From assembly GCF_000422745.1 (NCBI RefSeq), contig NZ_AUGQ01000015.1:1-57088 (forward strand): DNA of 57,088 nt, given 5' to 3'. A model generated the notes under the pieces. It ran no database searches. It was not told the origin of the DNA and worked only from the letters and a program-made list of their open reading frames with translations. Position numbers and translations under genes: made by a program. The DNA comes from Microbacterium gubbeenense DSM 15944 (GTDB lineage Bacteria; Actinomycetota; Actinomycetes; Actinomycetales; Microbacteriaceae). Of this stretch, positions 45,297-53,546 are shown piece by piece; the stretch's first letter is position 1, and every line of letters starts with the position of its first letter.

Positions 45297-48200
45297 TCAC
45301 GCGGCGGCCTGAGCAAGCGAGCGCTGTCGCGCCGACAGCAGGATCATGCACAGGGCGATGGCACCGAGCCCTCCCGCGATCACCCACCATTCGAGCGGGC
45401 TGAGGCCGCCCGTCGCGACGAGCAGGGGCGAGACGTTCGAGGCGGGCGCGGCCACGACCGCGGAGGTGTCGGCGCTCACCCCTGCGAGCACCGGAGCGGT
45501 CTTCGCCTCGAGGATCTCGATCTCGGCACCGGCCGCGGCGCTTCCTTGAACGGTCAGCACGTGGTCGCCCGTCGTGCCGCCCGGCAGCGTGCCGGACCAC
45601 GACACGGTGCCCTCGTCATCGGCCACGGCCTTCTCATCGAGCACGACCGGCTCTTCGCCCTTGCCGTCGTACAGCACGACGAGCACGCCGGCGTCTCCGG
45701 TGTCGAAGCCCGAAGCACGCACGCGGATACGACCGCCGTCGCGGATGTCGTCCGGATCTGTGAGGACCTCGAGTCCCTCCGTCGTCGGTGCGGTGTCCGC
45801 TGCGACGTACGCCGCGGATTCATCGTCGCCGCCGCTCTCGGTCGCCGCAAACGATTCCGCGCTCGCCGTACCGACGGTGAAGCTCAGGTCGTCGAAGCCG
45901 ATGGTGTTGGAGGTGTCGCCGCCGGGGCCCCCCGAAAGGGATCCGGATACGCTCACGCCCGTCCAGGTCACTTCGCCGTTCTCACCGACCGATCTGCTCG
46001 CACTCGAGAGGTCGAGGGGGTACGAGGCGGAGCCGAAGTTCGCGGTGTTGCCCGTGTTCAGCGTGGCCTGATCGGGCCCGGACACGGTGATCGACGGGTT
46101 CGCGACGGAGAACATCGTCATGCCGTAGCCGTTGAAGCTCACGACCCCGGAGAACGCCACGGTTCCGGTCTGCGTCTCAGCGTCCCAGTCGCCGCCCGAC
46201 GCCTGCGGGAAGCGATAGCCGTCTCCCACACCGCTCGTGGCGACGCTGCCGTTCGCGCAGTGGGAGTAGCCGAAGTTCTCCTTGCCGGCGCAGGTCGTGT
46301 ACGCGACGAACGCGCTCGACACGCCCCAGGTCATGGATCCGGCGGATGCCTCACCCGACGCGGCGGGCGCGGGCGCGGGCTCGGCTGCGGGGGCGGGGGC
46401 GGGGGCGGGGGCGGGAGGCTGCTGCTGAGCCGCGGGCGTCTCGCCCCCGGGCTCCTCCGCGGGTGGCACGTCGCTCGCACCGCCGACCGTGAAGGTCACA
46501 CGGTCGAGTTCGGTGCCGGGCTCGTAGAACGTCGATTCGCCGTACGAGAAGAACGCCGCGCCCTCGTGCGTGAGTGCGGTGCCGGCACCGCTGAAACGAA
46601 TCGCGCCGTTCGGGAGATCCTGCGACACCGCCGATCCGAGATCGACGTCAGCGAAGACGACCACGTTGCCCCGGTACGAGGCGACCAGCTCGGCCGACTT
46701 CCCGTCTGCGACGCGAATCGCCGGGTTGGCGATCGTGTGGTTCAGCACGCCGTCGTGCCCGTAGAACGTCACCTGCCCCGCGTACTGCACGGTGCCGGTT
46801 CTGCTCTCCTCGTCCCACGTGGTGCCGCTCGCGGCCTGCGGGTAGCTGAAGACGCCGTTGTCGGAGCCTTGAGTCGCGCCCTCCGCGGCGGTGATCTTTC
46901 CGTGTGCGATCGACCCGACCACGTAGTTCCGGAAGCTCTCCTTCACTCCCCATTCGAGGCTTCCCGTGTCCGGGCTCTTGGCCGGCGCGGCCTCGACGAT
47001 CGTGACGACCACCTCGTTGGACGTCGCGGGTGAGAAGCCGTCTTCCGCCGGCGCGAAGCGCGCCGTGAGGCGGTGCTCCCCCGACGGCAGGTCCGTCGTC
47101 TTGAACGTCGCCCGGCCGTTGCCGGCCGACACCGCGACGTCCTCGCCCAGCTGGGTCGAGCCGTCCCAGAACGTCACGGATCCCTTGGCCGCGGGTGCGA
47201 CGCGCGCCGAGAGAGTCACGGCCTCACCCTGCTCCGCCGACGTCGGGGTCGCCGTGAGCGCGATCTCGGTGGCGGTCTCGACGGGAGCGGTGGGCTCCGG
47301 GGCGGCGACGCCGATGCCGAACATCACGTCGTCGACGGGCGCTCCGGGCTGGAAGTCCTCGTTCATGCGCGAGTAGATGTCGGCGCCGTCCTCCGTCAGG
47401 GTTCCGTGGGCGGTGACGATGCCGTCGAGCAGGTCTCCCTCTCCGAAGGTGAGGTCGACGATCTCGATCCGCTCGCCCGCGTACTCGGGCGCGTAGTCCG
47501 TCGGAGGTTGAACGACCTCCGCCGACATCACGCCGGTGGTCGTGGAGGTGAGCTCGACCTGGATGTCGCTGTATGTCTGATTCAGGGCCCATCCGCCGCC
47601 CGGACCGAGACCGTTGTGGCCGCGGGCGGTCAAACCGCCCGCGTACTCGATGATGCCGGAGCCGTTCTCGAGGTCGACGTCGCCGGATCCGTTCACCCAG
47701 GTCACGGTGTTGTCGTCGTTCAGCTGCGCCGGTTCGACGGCGAGGAACTCGCCGTTCGCGATCGGCCCGGTGATGTACGTGCGCCAGGCTTCGCTGATGC
47801 CCCAGACAAGCGTGCCTTCTTCCGCCGCGGGCGGATCCGCCGGTTCTGACGGCTCAGCGGGTTCGCTCGGCTGCGCCGGTTCGGTCGGCTGGGCCGGCTC
47901 GGAGGGCTTCGCGGGTTCTGACGGTTTCGCCGGTACCGACGGCTCGGCGGGCTCACTCGGCTCTGCGGGTTCCGAGGGCTCCGCCGGTTCGGTCGGGAAC
48001 TGACTCGGGAACAGTGCGGCCCAGTCCACGTCGATGTCGGCGCGCGCGTAGAGGTTGGTCTCGGTCGGGAACGACCGCGACGGCCACGAGATGACCTCGT
48101 ACGATGTCGACGCGTCCAGCTCCTCTGCCGGAACCGTCAGGACATCAGAAATGGTGCCGTCCGGAGCGACCGATGCCGAGATCGCTGTGTCGGCCTGACC

Positions 48201-48461
48201 AACGCCCGACAGATCCGCGCCGTCCTCGATGAGCGTGAAGTAGACGTGCGGCTCGGTCTGGCCGGGAAGCGCCCTGACGTCCCCGAAGCCGGTGCCGTCG
48301 ATCGCGATGTCGATGCGCTGGTCGGCGACCTCGGTCACGTCGGTCGTGAACGAGTACGGCTCCGCGGCGGCCGCGGCGGGCGCCGCCATGACCGCCAGGG
48401 CGGCCGCGGCGACCGCGGCCGCGGCCTTCTGAATCCATTGACGTCGGGCCATTCTCGTCAC
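45297..48461 (-). CDS. Large multi-domain HtaA haem-binding surface protein
   Basis: A 1054-residue protein. I use the GTG at 48461 since AGGAG sits 6 bases upstream; the ATG at 48467 abuts it. Order: signal; one ~115-residue Ig-like module (~35-150) shared with the upstream gene; an EPAEPS linker; HtaA1 (~213-380, RTYITG, ARGHNGLG); a Big_3-type Ig domain (~400-490, VTFWDGSTQLGEDVAV); HtaA2 (~505-675, RNYVVG, FYGHDGVLNHTI); an Ala/Pro linker; HtaA3 (~740-910); another Ig-like domain; a membrane segment (WWVIAGGLGAIALCMILLS). HtaA3 has NGYGMTMF where the others have GHDGVL, and two cysteines. LVATGG before the anchor may be a degenerate sorting signal. Confidence 0.9.
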   Translation of the reverse strand: MTRMARRQWIQKAAAAVAAAALAVMAAPAAAAAEPYSFTTDVTEVADQRIDIAIDGTGFGDVRALPGQTEPHVYFTLIEDGADLSGVGQADTAISASVAPDGTISDVLTVPAEELDASTSYEVISWPSRSFPTETNLYARADIDVDWAALFPSQFPTEPAEPSEPAEPSEPAEPSVPAKPSEPAKPSEPAQPTEPAQPSEPAEPSEPADPPAAEEGTLVWGISEAWRTYITGPIANGEFLAVEPAQLNDDNTVTWVNGSGDVDLENGSGIIEYAGGLTARGHNGLGPGGGWALNQTYSDIQVELTSTTTGVMSAEVVQPPTDYAPEYAGERIEIVDLTFGEGDLLDGIVTAHGTLTEDGADIYSRMNEDFQPGAPVDDVMFGIGVAAPEPTAPVETATEIALTATPTSAEQGEAVTLSARVAPAAKGSVTFWDGSTQLGEDVAVSAGNGRATFKTTDLPSGEHRLTARFAPAEDGFSPATSNEVVVTIVEAAPAKSPDTGSLEWGVKESFRNYVVGSIAHGKITAAEGATQGSDNGVFSYPQAASGTTWDEESRTGTVQYAGQVTFYGHDGVLNHTIANPAIRVADGKSAELVASYRGNVVVFADVDLGSAVSQDLPNGAIRFSGAGTALTHEGAAFFSYGESTFYEPGTELDRVTFTVGGASDVPPAEEPGGETPAAQQQPPAPAPAPAPAAEPAPAPAASGEASAGSMTWGVSSAFVAYTTCAGKENFGYSHCANGSVATSGVGDGYRFPQASGGDWDAETQTGTVAFSGVVSFNGYGMTMFSVANPSITVSGPDQATLNTGNTANFGSASYPLDLSSASRSVGENGEVTWTGVSVSGSLSGGPGGDTSNTIGFDDLSFTVGTASAESFAATESGGDDESAAYVAADTAPTTEGLEVLTDPDDIRDGGRIRVRASGFDTGDAGVLVVLYDGKGEEPVVLDEKAVADDEGTVSWSGTLPGGTTGDHVLTVQGSAAAGAEIEILEAKTAPVLAGVSADTSAVVAAPASNVSPLLVATGGLSPLEWWVIAGGLGAIALCMILLSARQRSLAQAAA
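47830..48000. repeat. Coding repeat of the EPAEPS linker in the large HtaA protein
   Basis: About 170 bases of short tandem repeats (units around GGCTCGGAGGGCTCGGCGGG and variants) encode EPAEPSEPAEPS, AKPSEPAKPSEPAQPTEPAQ. The same class of repeat encodes the linker of the upstream gene. It probably spans the thick cell wall. Confidence 0.8.
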
Positions 48462-48578
48462 TCTCATCTCCTGCGAGCCGTCCGGCTCGCGATTTTCTGT
48501 TCAACACGGCTCCGCGGGTCGGGCGCCCGCCTCCGAAAGACGTTCACTCGACCCGCGGCACCGTTCATTGCGTCGTCG

Positions 48579-50696
48579 TCATCGGGCCGAGGCCGACACG
48601 ACGCGTCGACGGACGAGGATCAGGACCGCTCCGCAGAGGATGGTCATGATTCCGGCACCCGCGAGCAGTTCCGTTGCAGGGCCCGAGCCGGTGGGCGCCA
48701 GACCGCTTCCGCCACCGGGAGCGTCCGCCGCCAGCACAGTGAAGGTCAGCTCGTACGTGTCCGTGTCCGACACGAACCGCACCGTGTGGTCGCCGACCGG
48801 GAAATCAGCGGGCACCGTCCACGACGAGGTCGCGACGCCGTCCGCGTCACCGACCGCGGTCGGCAGCGTGACGGGATCCGAGTGCACCGTCACGGCGAAC
48901 TCGGTGCCGGCCTCAACCGGTGCGATGCGGAACGTGACATCGCCGCCCTGTGCGACGCCGTCGAGGGGGTTCCCCGAGCCATCGGTGAGCTCGATCGCCG
49001 TCTCTTGCGTGGGCTCGGCCGTTGCGGTCGGTGCAGCAGGCTCCGACGGTGCAGCCGGCTCCGTGGGCTCGGCGGGATCAGTGGGCTCCGCAGGGTCCGT
49101 CGGCTCAGCCGGGCTGGTGGGCTCCGCAGGGCCCGTCGGCTCAGCCGGGCTGGTGGGCTCAGCCGGCTCCGCAGGGCCCGTCGGCTCAGCCGGGTCGGTG
49201 GGCTCCGTCGGCTCAGCAGGCTCACTCGGCTCCGTCGGGTCGGTGGGCTCGGCCGGGTCGGTCGGCTCAGCCGGCTCAGTCGGCTCAGCCGGCTCAGTCG
49301 GCTCAGTCGGCTCAGCCGGATCGGTCGGCTCAGCCGGCTCAGCCGGATCGGTCGGCTCAGCTGGCTCACCCGGTTCAGCGGGCTCGCTAGGCTCGGCCGG
49401 CTCCGACGGATCGCTCTCGGGGAACAGCGCGTCCCAGTCGATCGTGACGTCGGCGCGTGCGTAGACGTTCTCCTCGGTCGGGAAAGACCGCGACGGCCAC
49501 GAGATGACCTCGTACGACTTCGCCGAGTCGAGCTCGCCCGCGGGAACGGGCAGCACGTCGGTGATCGTGCCGTCCTCGGCGACCTCGGCCGAGATCGACG
49601 TATCGTCCTGCGCGACCTCGGAGAGATCCGAACCGACCTCGTTCAGTTTGAAGTACACGTGCGGCTCGGTCTGACCCGGCAGCGCCGTCACATCGCCGAA
49701 TCCAGATCCCTCGATCGCGAAGTCCACACGCTCGTTCGCGACCTCCGTCGCCTCCGCCGCAAACGTCGGCCCCACGGGCTCCTCGGGCTCGGCAGGCTCA
49801 CTCGGCTCCGCGGGCTCCGATGGCTCCTCGGGGAACAGCGCGTCCCAGTCGATGGTCACGGCAGTGCGCGCGTAGAGGTTGTCATCGGACGGGAACGACC
49901 GCGACGGCCACGAGATGACCTCGTACGACTTCGTCGCGTCCAGATCGTCAGCGGGAACCTCCAGCACATCGGAGAGCGTGCCGTCCTCCGCAATCGACGC
50001 CGAGATCGCCGTATCAGCCTGACCGACCTCGCTGAGGTCGGCGTCTACCTCGATCAGCGTGAAGTACGCGTGCGGCTCGGTCTGACCCGGCAGCGCCGTC
50101 ACATCGCCGAATCCAGATCCCTCGATCGCGAAGTCCACGCGCTCGTCGGCGAACTCGGTCGCCTCGGCCGTGAACGACGGCACCGCGGCCTCATCGCTCG
50201 GGAACAGCGCGTCCCAGTCGATCGTCACAGCCGTGCGCGCGTAGACGTTCTCCTCGGTCGGGAACGACCGCGACGGCCACGAGATGACCTCGTAGGACTT
50301 CGACGCGTCCAGCTCGCCGATCGGAACTGACAGCTCATCGGAGAGAGTGCCACCCTCGGCGATCGACGCCGAGATCGACGTGTCGTCCTGCGCCACCTCC
50401 GAGAGGTCGGAGCCGACCTCGTTCAATTTGAAGTACGCGTGCGGTTCGGTCTGCCCCGGCAGAGCCTGGATGTCACCGAAGCCGGTGCCCTCGATCGCGA
50501 AGACGACCCGCTCGTTCGCAACCTCGGTCACGCCGACCATGATGCTCGGCTCTTCGGCGGCCTGGGCGGCGATCGGCGCAGCGATAACACCCCCTACGGC
50601 CACGAAGGCGGTCATGACGAAAGCGAGGATTCCCCGCCTCCGCAACTGACCGCCGTCTCCCCGCGCGCGGCGCGCGGCCAATGCTGTCTCAGTCAT
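48579..50696 (-). CDS. Wall-anchored protein with three copies of a haem-island module and an LAPTG signal
   Basis: A 705-residue protein from the ATG at 50696. A signal peptide (ILAFVMTAFVAVGGVIAAPIAAQA) precedes three ~115-residue modules, each running from a motif like EVANERVDFAIEG(S/T)GFGD through ALPGQTEPH and YEVISWPSRSFP to IDWDALFP. A fourth copy begins the next gene. A ~130-residue EPTDPAEPT linker, a small beta domain (TFRIAPVEAGTEFAVTVHSD) and a C-terminal LAPTG, membrane segment and RRR tail follow. LAxTG is the class E sortase signal of high-GC actinobacteria. No HtaA domain is present. First gene of the haem operon; perhaps an outermost receptor or scaffold. Confidence 0.85.
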   Translation of the reverse strand: MTETALAARRARGDGGQLRRRGILAFVMTAFVAVGGVIAAPIAAQAAEEPSIMVGVTEVANERVVFAIEGTGFGDIQALPGQTEPHAYFKLNEVGSDLSEVAQDDTSISASIAEGGTLSDELSVPIGELDASKSYEVISWPSRSFPTEENVYARTAVTIDWDALFPSDEAAVPSFTAEATEFADERVDFAIEGSGFGDVTALPGQTEPHAYFTLIEVDADLSEVGQADTAISASIAEDGTLSDVLEVPADDLDATKSYEVISWPSRSFPSDDNLYARTAVTIDWDALFPEEPSEPAEPSEPAEPEEPVGPTFAAEATEVANERVDFAIEGSGFGDVTALPGQTEPHVYFKLNEVGSDLSEVAQDDTSISAEVAEDGTITDVLPVPAGELDSAKSYEVISWPSRSFPTEENVYARADVTIDWDALFPESDPSEPAEPSEPAEPGEPAEPTDPAEPAEPTDPAEPTEPTEPAEPTEPAEPTDPAEPTDPTEPSEPAEPTEPTDPAEPTGPAEPAEPTSPAEPTGPAEPTSPAEPTDPAEPTDPAEPTEPAAPSEPAAPTATAEPTQETAIELTDGSGNPLDGVAQGGDVTFRIAPVEAGTEFAVTVHSDPVTLPTAVGDADGVATSSWTVPADFPVGDHTVRFVSDTDTYELTFTVLAADAPGGGSGLAPTGSGPATELLAGAGIMTILCGAVLILVRRRVVSASAR
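49010..49420. repeat. Long coding tandem repeat (EPT/EPA/DPA linker)
   Basis: About 400 bases of 9- and 18-base repeats of the GGCTCAGCC/GGCTCCGTC kind encode runs of EPAEPTDPAEPTEP. The opposite strand stays open as GSAGSVGSAGS repeats, which is an artefact of composition. Length variation between strains is likely. Confidence 0.85.
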
Positions 50697-50912
50697 GTGT
50701 CTCGTGATTCCTCTGCAAGTAGAATCAACGTGACCGCCCGGCCACGCTGTTTTCGTGCGCGCCAATGGCGCGTGTCAGCCCAAGGCCGGCGGTCCGGAGC
50801 GAGCGTTGCTTCTTGGTAGGGAGAGCGCTCGCTCCGTCTCACCGAGGAAGGCTGGGCTTCCTGGCCTCGGGCGCTGGCAATCCGGCCGCATCACCGCCTC
50901 GCGGCGATTTAC
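50697..50912 (-). promoter_or_regulatory. Structured ~200-nt leader of the haem operon
   Basis: Between the DtxR-like box and the start of the wall protein gene no ORF is convincing, but two stems are. GGAGCGAGCG (50796-50805) pairs perfectly with CGCTCGCTCC (50826-50835) over a 20-base loop. AGGAAG (50845-50850) pairs with CTTCCT (50857-50862), competing with CCGAGG (50842-50847) and CCTCGG (50865-50870). If transcription starts near the box, the leader is ~200 nt. I do not recognise a known riboswitch core. Confidence 0.5.
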
Positions 50913-50931
50913 ATAGGGTTGCCTAACTAAG
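50913..50931. promoter_or_regulatory. DtxR/IdeR-like iron box for the haem operon
   Basis: ATAGGGTTGCCTAACTAAG matches the classic 19-base actinobacterial iron box (TTAGGTTAGCCTAACCTAA) at 13 positions. It lies in the divergent region between the wall protein gene and the DUF2470 gene and could control both. Iron-loaded DtxR would repress it. Confidence 0.65.
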
Positions 50932-50994
50932 GGAATACTAAGTCATTGCCGTGTCCGCTTCAACCGGCGAACGATGAGCCCTAAGCTTTCCGCC

Positions 50995-51303
50995 ATGCCC
51001 CACACCTTCTCGCCCGATGTCGTCGCTGCAATCCTTCGCCACATGAACGACGACCACCGCGACGACAACCTGCTGATCGTGCGCGCTTTCGTCGACGGCA
51101 CCGCCGTATCGGCAGAGATGGTCGATCTCGACGGAGACGGCGGCGAATGGCGCTTCACAACAGGAACCGGAAGCACGGCCGACACGACGATCCCGTGGCC
51201 GGCCGGACCGATCGCCGAACGGATGGCCGTGCGCCGAGAGATCGTCGCCCTCTATGACGAGTCATGCCGCCGACTCGACGTCGAGCCTCGACCCCACAAC
51301 TGA
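50995..51303 (+). CDS. DUF2470 domain protein (haem utilisation-associated)
   Basis: A 102-residue protein: FSPDVVAAILRHMNDDHRDD near the start, then VDLDGDGGEWRFTTG. DUF2470 is the C-terminal domain of HugZ/HutZ-type haem-degrading proteins and of the plant glutamyl-tRNA reductase binding protein. Here it stands alone. I chose the ATG at 50995, where family homology starts, over one at 50974; neither has a clear ribosome binding site. It lies 55 bases upstream of the haem oxygenase gene and divergent from the haem uptake operon, so a role in haem handling is likely. Confidence 0.85.
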   Translation: MPHTFSPDVVAAILRHMNDDHRDDNLLIVRAFVDGTAVSAEMVDLDGDGGEWRFTTGTGSTADTTIPWPAGPIAERMAVRREIVALYDESCRRLDVEPRPHN

Positions 51304-51328
51304 CGAGCTCGACGCAGCCGATCGCAAG

Positions 51329-51342
51329 TTAGGTGAACCTAA
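51329..51342. promoter_or_regulatory. DtxR/IdeR-like iron box upstream of haem oxygenase
   Basis: TTAGGT-GA-ACCTAA is a perfect-armed palindrome whose near edge is 16 bases upstream of the haem oxygenase ATG. Both half sites are those of actinobacterial iron boxes, though the spacing is shorter than in the 19-base consensus. Confidence 0.7.
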
Positions 51343-51358
51343 GCCTTACACTTCTTCC

Positions 51359-52012
51359 ATGGAGAACGTCACGGCGCTGTCATCGGTCATCCGCGAACGA
51401 ACACGCGAGGCCCATTCCTCGAGCGAAGGGGCATCGTTCATGTCGACGCTGCTGCGCGGCGAACGCACACGCGACGACTACATCTCGCTCGTGGCTCAGC
51501 ACTACTTCATCTACGAGGCGCTGGAGGGTGCCACGGAGCGGATGCGCCATGAGCCCATCGCCGCGCGGTTCATCAGCGACCGCCTCACGCGCCTGCCCGC
51601 CCTCGAGGCCGACCTGTCGTTCTTGATCGGCGACAACTGGCGCGATCGGATCGCGCCACTGCCAGCGACGGCTCGGTACGCGGCCCGCATCGATCAGGTC
51701 GGCGCGACATGGGTCGGCGGTTTCGTCGCCCACCACTACACCCGGTACCTCGGCGACCTGTCGGGCGGCATCCACATCGGTCGGGTGCTGAAACGGCAGT
51801 TCGACTTCGATACGAACGGCATCGGGTTCTACCTCTTCGGCGACATCGCTGACCCGTCCGAGTTCAAGAACGTCTACCGCGAAGAGCTCGATGCGGTGCC
51901 GTGGGACGAGGTCGAGAAGGAGCGTGTGATCGCCGAGGTGCTCACCGCGTACCGGTTCAACACCGAGGTGTTCGAGGACCTCGCCCGCGAGTGCGAGGCG
52001 CGCATCGCCTGA
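51359..52012 (+). CDS. hmuO: Biliverdin-producing haem oxygenase
   Basis: A 217-residue haem oxygenase from the ATG at 51359. The proximal histidine region is IRERTREAHSSSEGASFM. The distal helix has YTRYLGDLSGGIHIGRVLKR with the flexible glycines. FYLFGDIADPSEFKNVYRE completes the family pattern. It opens the porphyrin ring of imported haem to release iron, CO and biliverdin in the cytosol. An iron box directly upstream and the haem uptake operon across the divergent gap support the role. It ends 3 bases from the convergent aminotransferase gene. Confidence 0.95.
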   Translation: MENVTALSSVIRERTREAHSSSEGASFMSTLLRGERTRDDYISLVAQHYFIYEALEGATERMRHEPIAARFISDRLTRLPALEADLSFLIGDNWRDRIAPLPATARYAARIDQVGATWVGGFVAHHYTRYLGDLSGGIHIGRVLKRQFDFDTNGIGFYLFGDIADPSEFKNVYREELDAVPWDEVEKERVIAEVLTAYRFNTEVFEDLARECEARIA

Positions 52013-52015
52013 CGC

Positions 52016-53077
52016 TCACCGCAGCGTGCGGGCGACCTCGGCCACGCGCGCGAGCGATTCTTCCTCGCCGACCGAGATGCGGATCCCATCGGGGAACGGG
52101 CGCACGACGAGCCCGGCGGCATCGAAGGCCGCCGCGTGCGCCGGGTCGGTCGTCGGCAGCCAGACGAAGTTGCTCTGCGTGTCCGGCACGTCCCACCTCG
52201 CCGCGCGGAGGTCGGCGACGAGGCGGCCGCGCCGGTCGGCGATGACGGCGACGCGGTCGCGGATCTCCGCCTCGCGCTCGAGGCTCGCGAGCGCCGCCGC
52301 TTCGGCCTGCTGCGTGACCGACAGGGGGATCTGTGTGGCCCGCGCGGCGTCGAGCACGCGCGTATGCCCGATCGCGTATCCGACGCGCAGGGCTGCGAGC
52401 CCGTACGCCTTCGAGAAGGTGCGCAGCACGACGACGTTGGGGTGGCGCTCGTAAATGCGCTCGGCTAATCCGTCGACCGCCTCGTCATCCGTCCTGAACT
52501 CGATGTACGCCTCGTCGAGCAGCACGAGCACATCGTTCGGCACCCGCGCAAGGAACGCCTCGACGTCGGCCGAGGAGATGGCCGTTCCCGTCGGGTTGTT
52601 CGGGGTGCACACGAGGATGCACCGGGTGCGGTCGGTGATCGCGCCCGCCATCGCCTCGAGGTCGTGGCGGCCGTCGGCGGCCAGCGGCACCTCGACGCTC
52701 GTCGCGCCGGCGACGCGCACGAGCCCGGGATACGCCTCGAACGATCGCCACGCGTACACGACCTCGTCGCCGGGCGCGGCCGCGGCCTGGATGAACGCGG
52801 CCAGCAGCGCCACGCTGCCGGCGCCCACGACGACCTCGTCGGCGCCCACGCCGTACCGGGCGCCGAGCGCCTCGCGCAGGCGGCCCGCCGTCGCGTCGGG
52901 ATAGCGGTTGAGGGCCGAGGCCTCGGCGACCGCGGCGAGCACGCCTGGCAGCGGATCGAAGGGGTTCTCGTTGCTCGACAGCTTGAACCCGTCAGCAGAC
53001 GCGGCCCGCCCCTGCTTGTACGGCGGCAGCGCCGCAATCTCGGGACGAATACGGGGCAGAACGGGCTCAGTGCTCAC
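52016..53077 (-). CDS. hisC: Histidinol-phosphate/aromatic aminotransferase
   Basis: A 353-residue class I/II aminotransferase: [15 protein letters not shown] at the start, [39 protein letters not shown], and the pyridoxal phosphate lysine in [20 protein letters not shown]. The final arginine region [10 protein letters not shown] is present. It may act on histidinol phosphate or on aromatic 2-oxoacids (Pat type); no other his gene is near, so the aromatic option remains open. Confidence 0.9.
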   Translation of the reverse strand: MSTEPVLPRIRPEIAALPPYKQGRAASADGFKLSSNENPFDPLPGVLAAVAEASALNRYPDATAGRLREALGARYGVGADEVVVGAGSVALLAAFIQAAAAPGDEVVYAWRSFEAYPGLVRVAGATSVEVPLAADGRHDLEAMAGAITDRTRCILVCTPNNPTGTAISSADVEAFLARVPNDVLVLLDEAYIEFRTDDEAVDGLAERIYERHPNVVVLRTFSKAYGLAALRVGYAIGHTRVLDAARATQIPLSVTQQAEAAALASLEREAEIRDRVAVIADRRGRLVADLRAARWDVPDTQSNFVWLPTTDPAHAAAFDAAGLVVRPFPDGIRISVGEEESLARVAEVARTLR

Positions 53078-53141
53078 GTGTCGAGCTTAGAGGGCGCCCC
53101 GAACCCGCCGCACATCGGGCCGAAGATGCGAGACTTTCCCC

Positions 53142-53546
53142 ATGGGTTTCGTCATCCGATCGATCGTCAACGGTTTCGCACTGTGGGTGCTGTCGCTGAT
53201 CCCCGTGCTGCAGATCTCGGTCACGCCGTTCCCTCCCGGCCGCGACCTGCAGCTCGTGATCACCCTCATCGCGCTCGGCGCGCTGTTCGGGCTGGTCAAC
53301 GCGATCGTGGGCACGATCATCAAGATCGTCGCTTTCCCCCTGTTCGTCATCACTCTCGGCTTGATCTCACTCCTCCTTAATGGCGTGCTCCTGATCGTGA
53401 CCGCCTGGATCACCGGGTCGTGGGGGTGGGGCCTCGGCGTCGGCGACTTCTGGCCCGGCGTGCTCGCGGGCATTCTCCTCAGCGTCATCAACTGGATCTT
53501 CGGCATCATCCTGCGCCCGCAGAAGAAGCAGCCGCGGCGTCGCTGA
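53142..53546 (+). CDS. Phage holin family membrane protein (PF04020-like)
   Basis: A 134-residue protein with four hydrophobic segments: VNGFALWVLSLIPVLQI, LVITLIALGALFGLVNAIVG, AFPLFVITLGLISLLLNGVLLIV, and WPGVLAGILLSVINWIFGII, ending in a basic tail KKQPRRR. The pattern (NAIVGTIIK, FPLFVITLGL) fits the DUF360/phage holin family 4 proteins common in bacterial chromosomes, where they are not phage-borne; the function is unknown. Its 3' end overlaps the convergent hydrolase gene by 41 bases. Confidence 0.85.
   Translation: MGFVIRSIVNGFALWVLSLIPVLQISVTPFPPGRDLQLVITLIALGALFGLVNAIVGTIIKIVAFPLFVITLGLISLLLNGVLLIVTAWITGSWGWGLGVGDFWPGVLAGILLSVINWIFGIILRPQKKQPRRR

Noticed and set aside
48800..49464. 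Plus-strand GSAGSVGSAGS protein
   Set aside because: It is the reverse strand of the EPTDPAEPT coding repeat; the minus-strand frame has a signal peptide, modules and sorting signal.
50697..50912. Known riboswitch (cobalamin, TPP, ydaO) in the haem operon leader
   Set aside because: None of the conserved cores of these classes could be recognised; only generic hairpins are seen.
53142..53546. Prophage, based on the holin-family protein
   Set aside because: No other phage gene is near; this holin family is common as a chromosomal membrane protein.
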